Shown: positions 34,976 through 44,000 of the stretch, one piece after another
How positions within the stretch are numbered: the stretch's first letter is position 1
Layout: each line of letters begins with the position of its first letter
Source: Thalassotalea algicola
GTDB taxonomy: Bacteria; Pseudomonadota; Gammaproteobacteria; Enterobacterales; Alteromonadaceae
Length of the DNA: 64,000 nt
Direction: 5' to 3'
NCBI RefSeq assembly: GCF_012932965.1
Contig: NZ_JABBXH010000001.1
Location: forward strand, 186,001-250,000
The notes under the pieces: generated by a model
Told to the model about the DNA's origin: nothing
The model's database searches: none
What the model saw: the letters and a program-made list of their open reading frames with translations, nothing else
Position numbers and translations under genes: made by a program

Positions 34976-36352
34976 TTAGTGATTACTATCGGTATTGATC
35001 ATTAATTGAATTAGAGAATTAATATTCGACAAATGTGTTAATTGGTCTATGCCATTTATCAATTTATCTATTTGCGCAGTGGAATATCGATACTTTGCAC
35101 TATGGCAAGCAGAGATAAATTTAGCCCGCTGCGCATCGATGCTAAGTGGTCTTTTAGGATGACCAAGCACTTGTGGTAAATCAATGCCGTAAACAGTATC
35201 GTCTAACATTTTTATCTGTACAGTTATTGGCGCGAGCGCATTTGGATCAGAGACATCATTAACTAAGGTAGTGACTTTATTTGCCAGTGATAAGCGCGAT
35301 GAATCGTTTAAACATTCTGGGCTGAAATCCTCTACGGTTACTGTGCCAGTTAGCACTGCCGTTGCCGCGATATAGCCATTACACAGCTTAGCATAATTGG
35401 CATCCATGTTTGCTATCGCAGGGCGACCAACAAGCCGATGAATTAATGGTGGCGCAGTTACGGTAATTGCAACAATATCATTGGGTGAAATAGCGTGTAG
35501 TTTCATCAATTGACATATTCCATCAACCGTACCATGTCCAGCTCTTCCCGTTGGAAAAGGCTTATGACTGACCTGTTCAATTTGAAATTCTTTGCCAAGT
35601 TTATGCCAAAACGGCGATAAATCGTAACTCTCTTCGATTAGATTAAAGTAACCATATGGCCCTTCTAATATATCTTTTGGCCCTTCAAATCCGGCTTTTG
35701 CAAGATTATAAGCTTGTATTGCCGATTGAGCGTTTAATCCTATTTGCAATGCTAATGTCGGCGAGCCTTCGACATGTGCTTGCATAGTGCCGCTAAGTTT
35801 ACTGTAAGTAATTCCTAGAGCATTAGTAAGAACATCTTCGGACTCACCCAACATCGCACAAATACCAGCAGCAACGCCTAAACTTCCGCACATTGACGGC
35901 CTAAAAAATCGTAAGCCAGATGTAACGCTTTGGCCGATTAATGTTGCAACATCGACAGCAACGACTACCCCTAAAATTAACTGTTTCCCCGACACTGCAT
36001 ATTGTTGTCCTATCGCCATCATCGCAGATAAAATGGTTGCCATCGGGTGAACGACGGCAGCTTCATGCACACAGTCCCATTCTTGATTATGAATTTGATA
36101 ACCATTAACTAGCGCTGCCGCCCCCGAATTTAGCCATTGTCCCGTTGTCCACACTTGTGCTTGTTTTGCTTCACCTTCAAGTTGCACAGCGTGAATAACT
36201 TGTTCAACACGTTTAACGCGAGAGCCACTTAAGCCGACGCCTATAGAATCAAAAATAAATGCTTTAGCGGCGTTAACTGTCGATTCTGGTAAATCGTCAT
36301 ATTCTAGCGTCAATATATGGTGCTTAAGGGCATCAATAGCAGTAATCGTCAT
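34976..36352 (-). CDS. MmgE/PrpD-family protein (second copy)
   Basis: 458 residues, the usual size of MmgE/PrpD proteins (2-methylcitrate dehydratase, cis-aconitate decarboxylase, iminodisuccinate epimerase and others). Family wording: FIFDSIGVGLSGSRVKRVEQV, NGYQIHNQEWDCVHEAAVVHPMATILSAMMAI, KPFPTGRAGHGTVDGICQL and GHPKRPLSIDA. The histidines and lysine that bind carboxylates are kept (HEAAVVHP, SHKPFP). It is not close enough by eye to call prpD. It is 23 bp behind the first MmgE/PrpD gene; the two are diverged paralogues, so they may do successive steps or form a heteromer. Confidence 0.88.
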   Translation of the reverse strand: MTITAIDALKHHILTLEYDDLPESTVNAAKAFIFDSIGVGLSGSRVKRVEQVIHAVQLEGEAKQAQVWTTGQWLNSGAAALVNGYQIHNQEWDCVHEAAVVHPMATILSAMMAIGQQYAVSGKQLILGVVVAVDVATLIGQSVTSGLRFFRPSMCGSLGVAAGICAMLGESEDVLTNALGITYSKLSGTMQAHVEGSPTLALQIGLNAQSAIQAYNLAKAGFEGPKDILEGPYGYFNLIEESYDLSPFWHKLGKEFQIEQVSHKPFPTGRAGHGTVDGICQLMKLHAISPNDIVAITVTAPPLIHRLVGRPAIANMDANYAKLCNGYIAATAVLTGTVTVEDFSPECLNDSSRLSLANKVTTLVNDVSDPNALAPITVQIKMLDDTVYGIDLPQVLGHPKRPLSIDAQRAKFISACHSAKYRYSTAQIDKLINGIDQLTHLSNINSLIQLMINTDSNH

Positions 36353-36382
36353 AAAATTTATCTTTCTAAATAGGAGTCTTTG

Positions 36383-37723
36383 TTAAAGTGATAACAGTTC
36401 GACAAATGCCGAAAATTGTTCTTGGTTTTGCCAATCAAATTGCATGATCTTTTCTATGTTGTCAGGGGAAACCTTGGCAAAACTTAATAGCATGGATGCT
36501 TTTGCATTTAATTGGTCATCTGTCAATGGCCGCTCCGGATCGCCCAGTGTATCAATGGTCGAGCACGCAACCTCTTCACCTGAACTACACAATATTGATA
36601 TCCCAGCGCCATAATGTTGAGGGTATTGGTCTTCAAATGTAGAAGAGACGACGACAGTCACTTTTTTACGTAAATCATTAACTTTCTCACTTAAATAATA
36701 TTCAGCGTCATAATGAGCCAACAATGGTTCACCAAACAACAAACAACTTGCTACAGCGTGCTGAATACTGAATTTAGCGTCTAGCGCTGTGCTGGGTGTT
36801 TTCCTATCACAAAACACTTGTGCATCTTGATATGTCTGAACAGTAACTTTATCAATATCTGCTTCGTCGATTTTAGTTTTAGCTAATAACTGAAGTGTTG
36901 CATCGATTGCTGCATGTGCATGCCGACATGCTGGCCAAGGTTTAAAGCTACAGTCGTAGATTCGCCAGCTTTTAGATTCAACGACCATTAATTCAGGTGT
37001 TGCGTCATTAGAAAGCGCATTGAAAATACCTTGAGGCCCTTCAAAAATAAAAGCAGGCCCTTTAACACCTGCGTTGGCTAGCAATACTGCTTGCAGCCCT
37101 GCTTTAGCCGCTTCGCTGTTATGCCATTGTTTGGTGTCTACTATTTCATTTCGCATTTGCCACAAACCACCAGTGCGGCTGCCAACATTACCCAACGCCC
37201 AAATTGTTTGTTCTTGGTTTAACTTAAATAGACTTGCCGCAGCAATACAAGCACCAAATGTCGCACAGGTCGATGTATTGTGAAAATAGTGATAATGACT
37301 TCGCCCTATGGCTTCGCCAACGCGAATACTCGCTTCGTAGCCTTTTATCACTGCCACAAGAAACTCGCTAATAGATGCACCTGTATGTTGTGCCGCCGTA
37401 ACGGCGGCAGGAATAACGATAGGGCCAGGGTGTAGTATCGATGTACGGTGAATGTCGTCCATTTCTAAGACATTCCCTAAAGCAGCATTTAAACCTAAAG
37501 CCGCTTGCCAACTTGTTTTAGCAACACCAATAGCTGAAAACTCACCGTTTTCTCTATTGGCAAGCTCAGTATATATACTGCCAATATCACTCTTTGCGCC
37601 GGCATAGGCACAAGCAAGCCAGTCTTTGATATGGCTAGCGGCTTGGTTTAAATCGACTTGAGTAATTTTTTTAGTAGCAATTAATTCAACTAGCTGCTCA
37701 GATAGGGAAGACGAACGATTCAT
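36383..37723 (-). CDS. MmgE/PrpD-family protein (first copy)
   Basis: 446 residues: DWLACAYAGAKSDIGSIYTELANREN, LGNVLEMDDIHRTSILHPGPIVIPAAV, FKPWPACRHAHAAIDATLQLL and LGDPERPLTDDQ, all as in the MmgE/PrpD family. The DDIHR...HPGP segment carries the conserved aspartate/histidine pair. It is the first gene of the operon PrpD-PrpD-PaaK-amidase-CaiB and would dehydrate, decarboxylate or epimerise a polycarboxylate. The upstream region, shared with the divergent YciI/MFS genes, has two FNR-type boxes. Confidence 0.88.
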   Translation of the reverse strand: MNRSSSLSEQLVELIATKKITQVDLNQAASHIKDWLACAYAGAKSDIGSIYTELANRENGEFSAIGVAKTSWQAALGLNAALGNVLEMDDIHRTSILHPGPIVIPAAVTAAQHTGASISEFLVAVIKGYEASIRVGEAIGRSHYHYFHNTSTCATFGACIAAASLFKLNQEQTIWALGNVGSRTGGLWQMRNEIVDTKQWHNSEAAKAGLQAVLLANAGVKGPAFIFEGPQGIFNALSNDATPELMVVESKSWRIYDCSFKPWPACRHAHAAIDATLQLLAKTKIDEADIDKVTVQTYQDAQVFCDRKTPSTALDAKFSIQHAVASCLLFGEPLLAHYDAEYYLSEKVNDLRKKVTVVVSSTFEDQYPQHYGAGISILCSSGEEVACSTIDTLGDPERPLTDDQLNAKASMLLSFAKVSPDNIEKIMQFDWQNQEQFSAFVELLSL

Positions 37724-37790
37724 TAATAGCTTTCTAATTTCATCATATTGGCATTAAATTGATTGTTGTTAAATAATCAAATTTTAGCCA

Positions 37791-37804
37791 ATGACCAATA
37801 TCAA
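37791..37804. promoter_or_regulatory. Weaker FNR-like box, PrpD side of the divergent promoter
   Basis: ATGACCAATATCAA has one mismatch (first base) to TTGAY-N4-ATCAA. Its centre is about 75 bp before the MmgE/PrpD ATG (37723), close to the 64-67 bp spacing seen at the CpeT, DUF1838 and cupin genes. Confidence 0.35.
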
Positions 37805-37842
37805 TCTGGCTAGTAATTACTAAACTTTTCTGTTCATTTTGA

Positions 37843-37860
37843 TTTTGATAATTATCAAAA
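37843..37860. promoter_or_regulatory. Perfect 18-bp FNR-type palindrome in the divergent PrpD/YciI promoter
   Basis: TTTTGATAATTATCAAAA is a perfect palindrome whose core (37845-37858) is exactly TTGAT-N4-ATCAA. It lies between the MmgE/PrpD operon (start 37723) and the YciI/MFS genes (start 37943), about 91 bp from the latter. It is the strongest such site I found in the window. Confidence 0.7.
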
Positions 37861-37942
37861 TAGCCAAATTTGCCGAGAAATAGCACTTTTTTCGTTGCGG
37901 GATTTTGGTAGTCTGAAAGTCGAATTATTATAGGGCTCTATC

Positions 37943-38260
37943 ATGTTGTTTCATTTTTACTGCATAGATAATCCAGAAAAAGCACACCAATTTAGATTAA
38001 AAAAATTACAACAACACTTAGATTGGGTCGTTCAAAACATGCAATCAATCAAGGTTGCAGGACCAATAAAAGATAGCAAAAGCCAAAACATTATTGGTTC
38101 AGTTTATGTAGTAGAAGCAGACAGCGCCAAACAAGCATTAGCAGTGCTTAGTGAAGATCCTTATCACCAAGCAGGGATATGGCAGAGCATTAGCCAGCAA
38201 GTATTTAACGATTACGCAGGAACTTGGGTAGGCGGAAAAAACTGGCCTGGTACTAAATAG
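37943..38260 (+). CDS. YciI-like protein
   Basis: 105 residues of the YciI dimeric ferredoxin-like fold: MLFHFYCIDNPEKAHQFRLKKLQQHLDWV, GPIKDSKSQNIIGSVYVVEADSAKQALAVLSEDPYHQAGIW. The histidine in QQHLDWV and the DPYHQAG segment are the conserved polar residues of the family, whose members act on chlorinated or lactone-type aromatics (TftG) or have unknown roles. It stands 41 bp before the MFS carrier and is probably co-transcribed with it, divergent from the MmgE/PrpD operon. Confidence 0.85.
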   Translation: MLFHFYCIDNPEKAHQFRLKKLQQHLDWVVQNMQSIKVAGPIKDSKSQNIIGSVYVVEADSAKQALAVLSEDPYHQAGIWQSISQQVFNDYAGTWVGGKNWPGTK

Positions 38261-38301
38261 CAATATAAGCACCTAGAAAATTATTATAAATAGAGGGTTT
38301 T

Positions 38302-39549
38302 ATGCAGGCACAATCAACAATGACGGGATCAACCCCAAGTAAACAGCGCAAGATTATGCACTGGACCATGGTTTTTATTGCCATGATTTGCTTGTTAATT
38401 TCAAACGGCATGGTCATTACCGGTCTAACTGCTTTTGATAGCGCCATGCTAGCTGAATTTACCAACTGGACGCGGGGAGATTTAAAACTTCGTGGACTAA
38501 TCACCTTAGCACTTACCGGTATTTTGGCACCTTTCATTGGTATTTTAATTGACCGAATTGGTGTTAAATTACTGATGATGGTTGGTGCAGTTGTACTGAG
38601 CATTGCTTTTTTCTGTTACGGCTATATCACTGAAATTAGCCATATGTATTTAATTCATGCGGCATTTTCAATTGTCCTCGTAGCTTGTGGTTTAAATGTT
38701 GCGGTTATTCTAGTGTCAAACTGGTTTGTGAAACTTAGAGGCACTGCCATTGGTATTACGGTAATGGGTACATCGCTTGGTGGTGCGATACTAGCACCAC
38801 TATTCGGTGGTTGGATTGCCGATGGCATGCATTGGCGCGATGCGTTTCAATTAGCAGCTGTTATTCCTTCTATACTATTCTTGCTTGCCGTCGTGTTAGT
38901 AAAAAACAAGCCTACTGACGTTGGTTTGCAGCCATTCGGCTTTAGTGAAGAACATAAAGAAGCGGATCTTTCTAAACACGGTTTATCTTACAGTGAAGCA
39001 ATACAAACTCGATCATTTTGGGCCATTGCTTTTATTGCTATGTTCACTTTCTATACCTTATTAGGCTTACAAGCGAACTTAATTCTACATTTACAAGATT
39101 TAGGTTTCGATATTAAGTCGGCAGCGGCTGGTCTTGCTATGCTATTTACACCGGCACTAATCGGTAAATTTTTATTCGGTATGATTGCCGATAAAATCAA
39201 AGGAAAAAAAATTCTATATGCCAATTTAATCTTGATGCTACTCGGCCTTATCGGCTTACTGGTTGCAGATAAAACAACAGTGCTAATTACCATTGCAGTT
39301 GTAGGTTTTGCTTGGGGTGGTTTTTATACCTTATTGCAACTCAATGCCGTCGATAACTTTGGACTGCGTGCCTCTGGTAGATTATTAGGTACAATTACAG
39401 TACTAGATGCATTTGGTGGCGGCTTAGGGATATTCTTAACCGGAAAAATGTTTGATATGCACGGTACTTATCAGACGGCTTTCACCGTCTTTGTTGTCTT
39501 AGTTATTATTTCTATCGGATTAATCAGCCAAATTAAAAAGCACGTTTAA
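38302..39549 (+). CDS. MFS transporter (oxalate:formate antiporter/MCT-like)
   Basis: 415 residues with 12 predicted transmembrane helices in two halves around an EEHKEADLSKHG loop (about residues 215-228). The first half has LTLALTGILAPFIGILIDRIGVKLLMMVG (the MFS G-x-x-x-D-R loop) and GTAIGITVMGTSLGGAILAPLFGGWIAD. The second half has GKFLFGMIADKIKGKKI. This type (OFA/monocarboxylate) usually moves small organic acids. With a divergent dehydratase/CoA-activation operon it probably brings in or expels an acid of that pathway. Confidence 0.92.
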   Translation: MQAQSTMTGSTPSKQRKIMHWTMVFIAMICLLISNGMVITGLTAFDSAMLAEFTNWTRGDLKLRGLITLALTGILAPFIGILIDRIGVKLLMMVGAVVLSIAFFCYGYITEISHMYLIHAAFSIVLVACGLNVAVILVSNWFVKLRGTAIGITVMGTSLGGAILAPLFGGWIADGMHWRDAFQLAAVIPSILFLLAVVLVKNKPTDVGLQPFGFSEEHKEADLSKHGLSYSEAIQTRSFWAIAFIAMFTFYTLLGLQANLILHLQDLGFDIKSAAAGLAMLFTPALIGKFLFGMIADKIKGKKILYANLILMLLGLIGLLVADKTTVLITIAVVGFAWGGFYTLLQLNAVDNFGLRASGRLLGTITVLDAFGGGLGIFLTGKMFDMHGTYQTAFTVFVVLVIISIGLISQIKKHV

Positions 39550-39560
39550 ATACAAATATT

Positions 39561-39596
39561 AGCCCCAAAAGCTGATTTCTAGCGGATTTTGGGGCT
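39561..39596. terminator. Hairpin between convergent MFS and binding-protein genes
   Basis: A perfect 10-bp stem (AGCCCCAAAA / TTTTGGGGCT) with a 16-base loop, between the two stop codons. The A and T arms make it usable in both directions. Confidence 0.7.
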
Positions 39597-39600
39597 AACG

Positions 39601-41091
39601 TTATTTTCTAGGGTCGCCATATGCTTGCTCAAATAACACGTTAAATTCGCTATCAGTTAACGATTTAGCAGCCCTTCTGTGATATTGATAAAATATATTT
39701 TTCCGTTTTAAGTTAGCTAATGCGCGATTAAACGACGCTAAAAACTTATCATTCGTTTCGGATTTACTACACATTAAATATCCGAGTGTAAATGAACTTG
39801 CACCTGCTAGTGGGTAACTAAATAACGGAGTATCACTAATATATTGCCAACGGTTTTCAATCACTGACGGAAATTCAATTTTCATATCGAACCTTCGCCT
39901 ATTTAGTGCTTCAAGTTGTGTAAGAATATCCGCAGGTGTCGCCACTTTTTGATGCGCAGCTAACTGTTCAATTTGTTCATTAAGTACAGTACTGAAAAAC
40001 TGTCCTTGCGGAACTCCAATTGTCAGCCTTACATTTTCACTAAACAGATTTGATAAGTTAGTACTCTGTTTACCGTTTTTAATAGGCAATGGTGCTTTAC
40101 TATATATTCGCAACCCTGGATACATTACTACCGGGTCACTAAAATTGAAGTGTTCCTGTCGTTTCTCATTTTTAGCTTTGTTAGCGATACACGTATTATT
40201 GCTTTGCCCAAAATCTTTAACGTCATCGGTAAAGCTCTTATATTTAACTAAGTCGAAATTGTAACTTTCCATCGATTGGATCACGGAAGAAAAAACGGAT
40301 CCTTCGAGTGAATTTTCAAGTAAACGAGTATTTCCTCTTAATAAATTGACATCTCGAGTACGTATTTCAATTTTAGGGAAAGTTAAATCGAGGCTGTCAA
40401 AAAGCGTACGGCCATATTCTTCCTGATATATCTTAGCCAACACGCCGTTGTTTCTAAGCGAAAGCATTTTCTTGTCAAACTTTTCCGCAAGACGTTTACC
40501 TTTCGCTGTATTAGCAAAAGCGACATATAGTTTTCTTGAAGGTAGCACTTCGAAGAAATTCACTTTATCTCTGTATTGATCAAATAAGTTATATTCGTAA
40601 TCAATAAATACGTCGATGCGATTATTAAGTAACAGTTCAAAACCTTTTCGCTCATTACTCACCAAATAAGATTGGTGAGGAACATCAATATATTGAGCAA
40701 TTTGGTACCCTCGCACCCAAGACAACATCGCGCCATTTAAATCTTTAGCCGAGGATATGTGCTGGTTTTTTTTATTGTAGAAAGCAAGCAATGGGTATTC
40801 ATAGTCTAGGTGCCAATAAGGAATATATCCGCTATCAAGATCCTCTAAAAACACACCTATGATTAAATCATAACTACCGTTTTCAAAATAATGGAGTTTG
40901 CGCTGGTAACTATCGTAAATAACCTCTAATTCATCATCAGCGAAAACATGCTTGATAATGTCATTATAAATACCAGTACCATCAGCATTGGTGTAACCAA
41001 CCCATTCGGTAGCCCCAACTCGAATGCGCTCGGCGTGAACTTCCCAAGAAAAAGATAATAAAATGAGTAAGAATAACTTAAGCTTAAACAA
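39601..41091 (-). CDS. Exported protein with two SBP_bac_3-like domains
   Basis: 496 residues with a signal peptide (1-20, after VHA). Two periplasmic-binding-protein domains follow at about 21-240 (RIRVGATEWVGYTNADGTGIYNDIIKHVF; DYEYNLFDQYRDK; KMLSLRNNGVLAKIYQEEYG) and about 260-490 (SFNRALANLKRKNIFYQYHRRA). No ABC permease or ATPase genes flank it and there is no membrane anchor, so it may sense rather than carry a solute. Closest in type to the transporter-like sensor proteins common in Alteromonadales. Ligand unknown. Confidence 0.78.
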   Translation of the reverse strand: MFKLKLFLLILLSFSWEVHAERIRVGATEWVGYTNADGTGIYNDIIKHVFADDELEVIYDSYQRKLHYFENGSYDLIIGVFLEDLDSGYIPYWHLDYEYPLLAFYNKKNQHISSAKDLNGAMLSWVRGYQIAQYIDVPHQSYLVSNERKGFELLLNNRIDVFIDYEYNLFDQYRDKVNFFEVLPSRKLYVAFANTAKGKRLAEKFDKKMLSLRNNGVLAKIYQEEYGRTLFDSLDLTFPKIEIRTRDVNLLRGNTRLLENSLEGSVFSSVIQSMESYNFDLVKYKSFTDDVKDFGQSNNTCIANKAKNEKRQEHFNFSDPVVMYPGLRIYSKAPLPIKNGKQSTNLSNLFSENVRLTIGVPQGQFFSTVLNEQIEQLAAHQKVATPADILTQLEALNRRRFDMKIEFPSVIENRWQYISDTPLFSYPLAGASSFTLGYLMCSKSETNDKFLASFNRALANLKRKNIFYQYHRRAAKSLTDSEFNVLFEQAYGDPRK

Positions 41092-41156
41092 AAACTACTG
41101 CACTTCTTCAAATGGGCGTTTTCTTAGACTATAAGTTTTAATTGAAAAAAGAAAGT

Positions 41157-42566
41157 TTAGAACCACCAAGGCGATGGCACACCAGTATTTCTAATAAAAG
41201 CTTTTTTGCGCATAAAACGATGAATAGAAACATTGCCCATACGTGAACCACCTAAGCCCGAGTATTTAAATGACTGTTTTTCTGCTTCATGAACTAGTGC
41301 AGTTAAAGAAGCATCATTAATACTAATAGCACCCGCTTCAAGCTGCAGCGCGATTTGTTCGGCGTGCTCTACATTCTGGCTAAATACTGCAGCAGATAAA
41401 CCAAAATCAGAATTATTGGCCTTGCGAATGGCTTCTTGATCAGTATCGACAATTACAACAGGCAAAATGGCAGCAAAGGTTTCTTGGTTGATTATGTCCA
41501 TATCATCAGAAATATTGCTAACTATGGTCGGCTGACAGTAGTAGCCGCCACCAAGCTCTACAACTCGCCCCCCGGTTAAGAACTGCGCGCCCTTCACCTT
41601 TGCATCTGCCAACTGACGTTTAACTATATCAACTTGCGACGGCGCAATAATTGGCCCGATTTCTCCCTGATTTATATTTGGAAAATTATGAGATAATTGC
41701 TTAACTTCGGTTACTAATTTAGCGATAAACGCGTCGGCTATGTTTTTATTAACATATACTCGCTCTAGCGACATACAAGATTGGCCAGCATTAACCATAC
41801 TACCCCAACATAAAGCCTTTGCCGCCACGTCTAAATCAGCATCTTCACAGACGATTGCAGGATCTTTGCCGCCTAACTCTAAAAAAGCTGGAATAAAACG
41901 CTTTGCACAGGCTTCACCTACTTTTCGACCCGTTGCGACACTGCCGGTAAAGCAGATCAAATCTGCTACTTCTGAAACGGCTTCGCCGGTTTGACCACCT
42001 CCAGTTACAACCGAAAAGACTTCCGCTAACATCGGCACTTCACTTATAGCTTTAATCAATGGCTTAGTCACTCTAGAGGTAACTTCACTTGGCTTTAATA
42101 ATACTGAACAACCTGCGAGTAACGCAGGAATTGCATCGACTAATGATAAGAGTAACGGGAAATTCCATGGGCTGATAATTCCAACTACAGGGTAAGGCAA
42201 ATAGCTTTGCTTAATCGCTAGAAAAGGAATTTCACCTGATCGTTCGGCTTGTGTTGCTAGTAACTCGGGAGCTTGACGACACCAGCGGTCAATTGCACCT
42301 ATCACAACATCAACTTCCAACATCGATTCATTTGCTCTACCAGTATCGTCAATTAAGGCTTCAACAAAACTAGGCTTAAGTGCTGTAATAGCTTGAGCAA
42401 ATATCTGTAAGTATTTGATGCGATCTTGAAGCGATAGTTGCCACCACTTTTTCTGTGCAAGTCTCAACTGCTTGGATTTAGCCATCACATCACTTAGCTC
42501 ATGGCAGATTAACTGAAAGTCCGGCTCTCCCGTCCTAGGGTTAGTAATTGCTATACTATTTGCCAT
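41157..42566 (-). CDS. NAD(P)-dependent aldehyde dehydrogenase
   Basis: The start at 42566 is one base beyond the nitrilase stop and gives 469 residues; a longer form reaching back to 42665 would overlap the nitrilase by 98 bp. ALDH marks: VVGIISPWNFPLLLSL, LLKPSEVTSRVTKPL, CFTGSVATGRKVG, the catalytic glutamate in LELGGKDPAIV and the nucleophilic cysteine in VNAGQSCMSLERVYV. It oxidises an aldehyde to an acid with NAD(P). It resembles coniferyl/benzaldehyde-type ALDHs by size, but the substrate is unknown. It is the last gene of the DUF1330-nitrilase-ALDH operon. Confidence 0.93.
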   Translation of the reverse strand: MANSIAITNPRTGEPDFQLICHELSDVMAKSKQLRLAQKKWWQLSLQDRIKYLQIFAQAITALKPSFVEALIDDTGRANESMLEVDVVIGAIDRWCRQAPELLATQAERSGEIPFLAIKQSYLPYPVVGIISPWNFPLLLSLVDAIPALLAGCSVLLKPSEVTSRVTKPLIKAISEVPMLAEVFSVVTGGGQTGEAVSEVADLICFTGSVATGRKVGEACAKRFIPAFLELGGKDPAIVCEDADLDVAAKALCWGSMVNAGQSCMSLERVYVNKNIADAFIAKLVTEVKQLSHNFPNINQGEIGPIIAPSQVDIVKRQLADAKVKGAQFLTGGRVVELGGGYYCQPTIVSNISDDMDIINQETFAAILPVVIVDTDQEAIRKANNSDFGLSAAVFSQNVEHAEQIALQLEAGAISINDASLTALVHEAEKQSFKYSGLGGSRMGNVSIHRFMRKKAFIRNTGVPSPWWF

Positions 42567-42567
42567 G

Positions 42568-43605
42568 CTATTTAATTTTTCCTGATGCTTTAAGCTTAGA
42601 AATTGTCTCGATTTGAGTTTGAATAAAGTGCTCTCGTGCAACGGCTTTCTCTTGTTTATTGCCATCTAACATATTATTTGCCGGATAAATGACTTGTTTA
42701 TACATCGGCGCAAAAAGTTCATTTCGTTGACGAGACAATATATTCCCCATGCCAGGCTTATTGCGATATCTACGCAGCGAGTCAATATCAATTTCAGCAT
42801 TAGCTACCATAGACTCACCAAAGCCAGCTTCAGCCATCACACGCCCTTTAAAATCGACCAGTTTAGATAAGCCATCAGTCGATTCAGCGGGAAATGCAAT
42901 ATCATCAATACCTGCTGAATTTGCTGAAATAACATAAGCTAAGTTTTCAATTGCCCGAGCGCGCTTAGCGATATCTTTCGGCGTAAGCTCTACAGCCCCC
43001 ACTTCAGAAGAACTATGCAATAAAACTTCAGCACCATACATAGTCAAACAACGAGAAATCTCTGGGTATAAAATTTCTTCCGATGCTACACAGGCTAGGC
43101 GCCCCAGTTCACAATCATGCACCGGATATAGACCTTCATAGCCGTATATATCGAGATATTTATCCAAAACATCATGCGGTGTGGGCGCAAACATAGAAAC
43201 TAAACGACGATATCGCAAGACGACATCGCCACTTGGATTAATAATAAATGAGGTTTGAAAGTATAAGTCAGGAAAGTGTTTATCGGTTTCGTAGGCATTT
43301 CCCGACAAATAAATTTGGTTCTGCTGTGCTATTTCACCCAACTTTTGATATTCAATACCGTCAGGGTCGATAGCGCCTTTTTTCCGCCACTGTGTCATCG
43401 ATTCACCAAATGGAAAGCTCGTCATAAAGTACTCGGGGAGCACTACTAGCTTTACGCTTGGGCCAATAAACCCTTTAGCACCTTTAATATGGCCAGCCAC
43501 ACGTGCAATATTAGCAAATATTTTCTCTCTGGCTTGGTTTGTATCTTGCTGATTAATGGCAAAGCATCGTGCCTGCAATGCTAAAGCTGAATACGGCGTC
43601 ATCAC
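42568..43605 (-). CDS. Nitrilase/carbon-nitrogen hydrolase-superfamily protein with altered lysine
   Basis: 345 residues of the CN-hydrolase fold. The catalytic glutamate is E58 (VVLPEYF) and the cysteine C172 (LACVASEEILYPE). At the third position, where the family has Y-R-K, the sequence reads R-Y132-R133-R134-L, so the catalytic lysine appears to be arginine. Activity may be altered or lost. The C-terminal 60 residues extend beyond the fold (FAPMYKQVIYPANN). It sits 6 bp downstream of the DUF1330 gene and 1 bp before the ALDH gene. It could cleave an amide or nitrile, or only bind its ligand. Confidence 0.85.
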   Translation of the reverse strand: MMTPYSALALQARCFAINQQDTNQAREKIFANIARVAGHIKGAKGFIGPSVKLVVLPEYFMTSFPFGESMTQWRKKGAIDPDGIEYQKLGEIAQQNQIYLSGNAYETDKHFPDLYFQTSFIINPSGDVVLRYRRLVSMFAPTPHDVLDKYLDIYGYEGLYPVHDCELGRLACVASEEILYPEISRCLTMYGAEVLLHSSSEVGAVELTPKDIAKRARAIENLAYVISANSAGIDDIAFPAESTDGLSKLVDFKGRVMAEAGFGESMVANAEIDIDSLRRYRNKPGMGNILSRQRNELFAPMYKQVIYPANNMLDGNKQEKAVAREHFIQTQIETISKLKASGKIK

Positions 43606-43611
43606 TACCTC

Positions 43612-43899
43612 CTACAAACCATTTAATAACGTTACATCAAATTCACCAGTACCTTCCCGCAGTGGAATTGCGGTTCGATACTCCTCGCTGTCCCAGAACT
43701 TTTGAGCAGCCGCTTTGTCTGGCCATTTTGACATTACGATACTTTGACAGCCTAGCGTACCTTCTATTTGTTCAGGCTCTCTGTCCATAACGATATACTG
43801 ACCGCCAAACTTGCTAACTAAACCGGGTACAACAGCCGAATAGCGTGCAAAGTTTTCTGGATCAGTAATTGTTGCTCTAATTAATAAATAAGCACTCAT
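43612..43899 (-). CDS. DUF1330-family protein
   Basis: 95 residues with the DUF1330 ferredoxin-like fold: YLLIRATITDPENFARYSAVVPGLVSKFGGQYIVMDREPEQIEG, then IVMSKWPDKAAAQKFWDSEEYRTAIPLRE. These small dimeric proteins resemble antibiotic-biosynthesis monooxygenases and are often found beside catabolic genes, with no proven activity. It leads the operon DUF1330-nitrilase-ALDH. A symmetric Crp/FNR-like site lies about 110 bp upstream. Confidence 0.87.
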   Translation of the reverse strand: MSAYLLIRATITDPENFARYSAVVPGLVSKFGGQYIVMDREPEQIEGTLGCQSIVMSKWPDKAAAQKFWDSEEYRTAIPLREGTGEFDVTLLNGL

Positions 43900-44000
43900 A
43901 ACAATATTAGTAAAAGGGTAATACTTCTTACTTTAACAAAGCGTTTAAAGATAAAAAGTCTCATATTGCTGTTTAAAGGGAGTAATTGACCTTTGGCAAA

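Noticed and set aside
22616-37723. A standard propionate prp (methylcitrate) operon
   Set aside because: No prpC, acnD/prpF or prpR is seen; the two PrpD relatives are 12 kb away, are diverged from each other, and sit with CoA-ligase and amidase genes.
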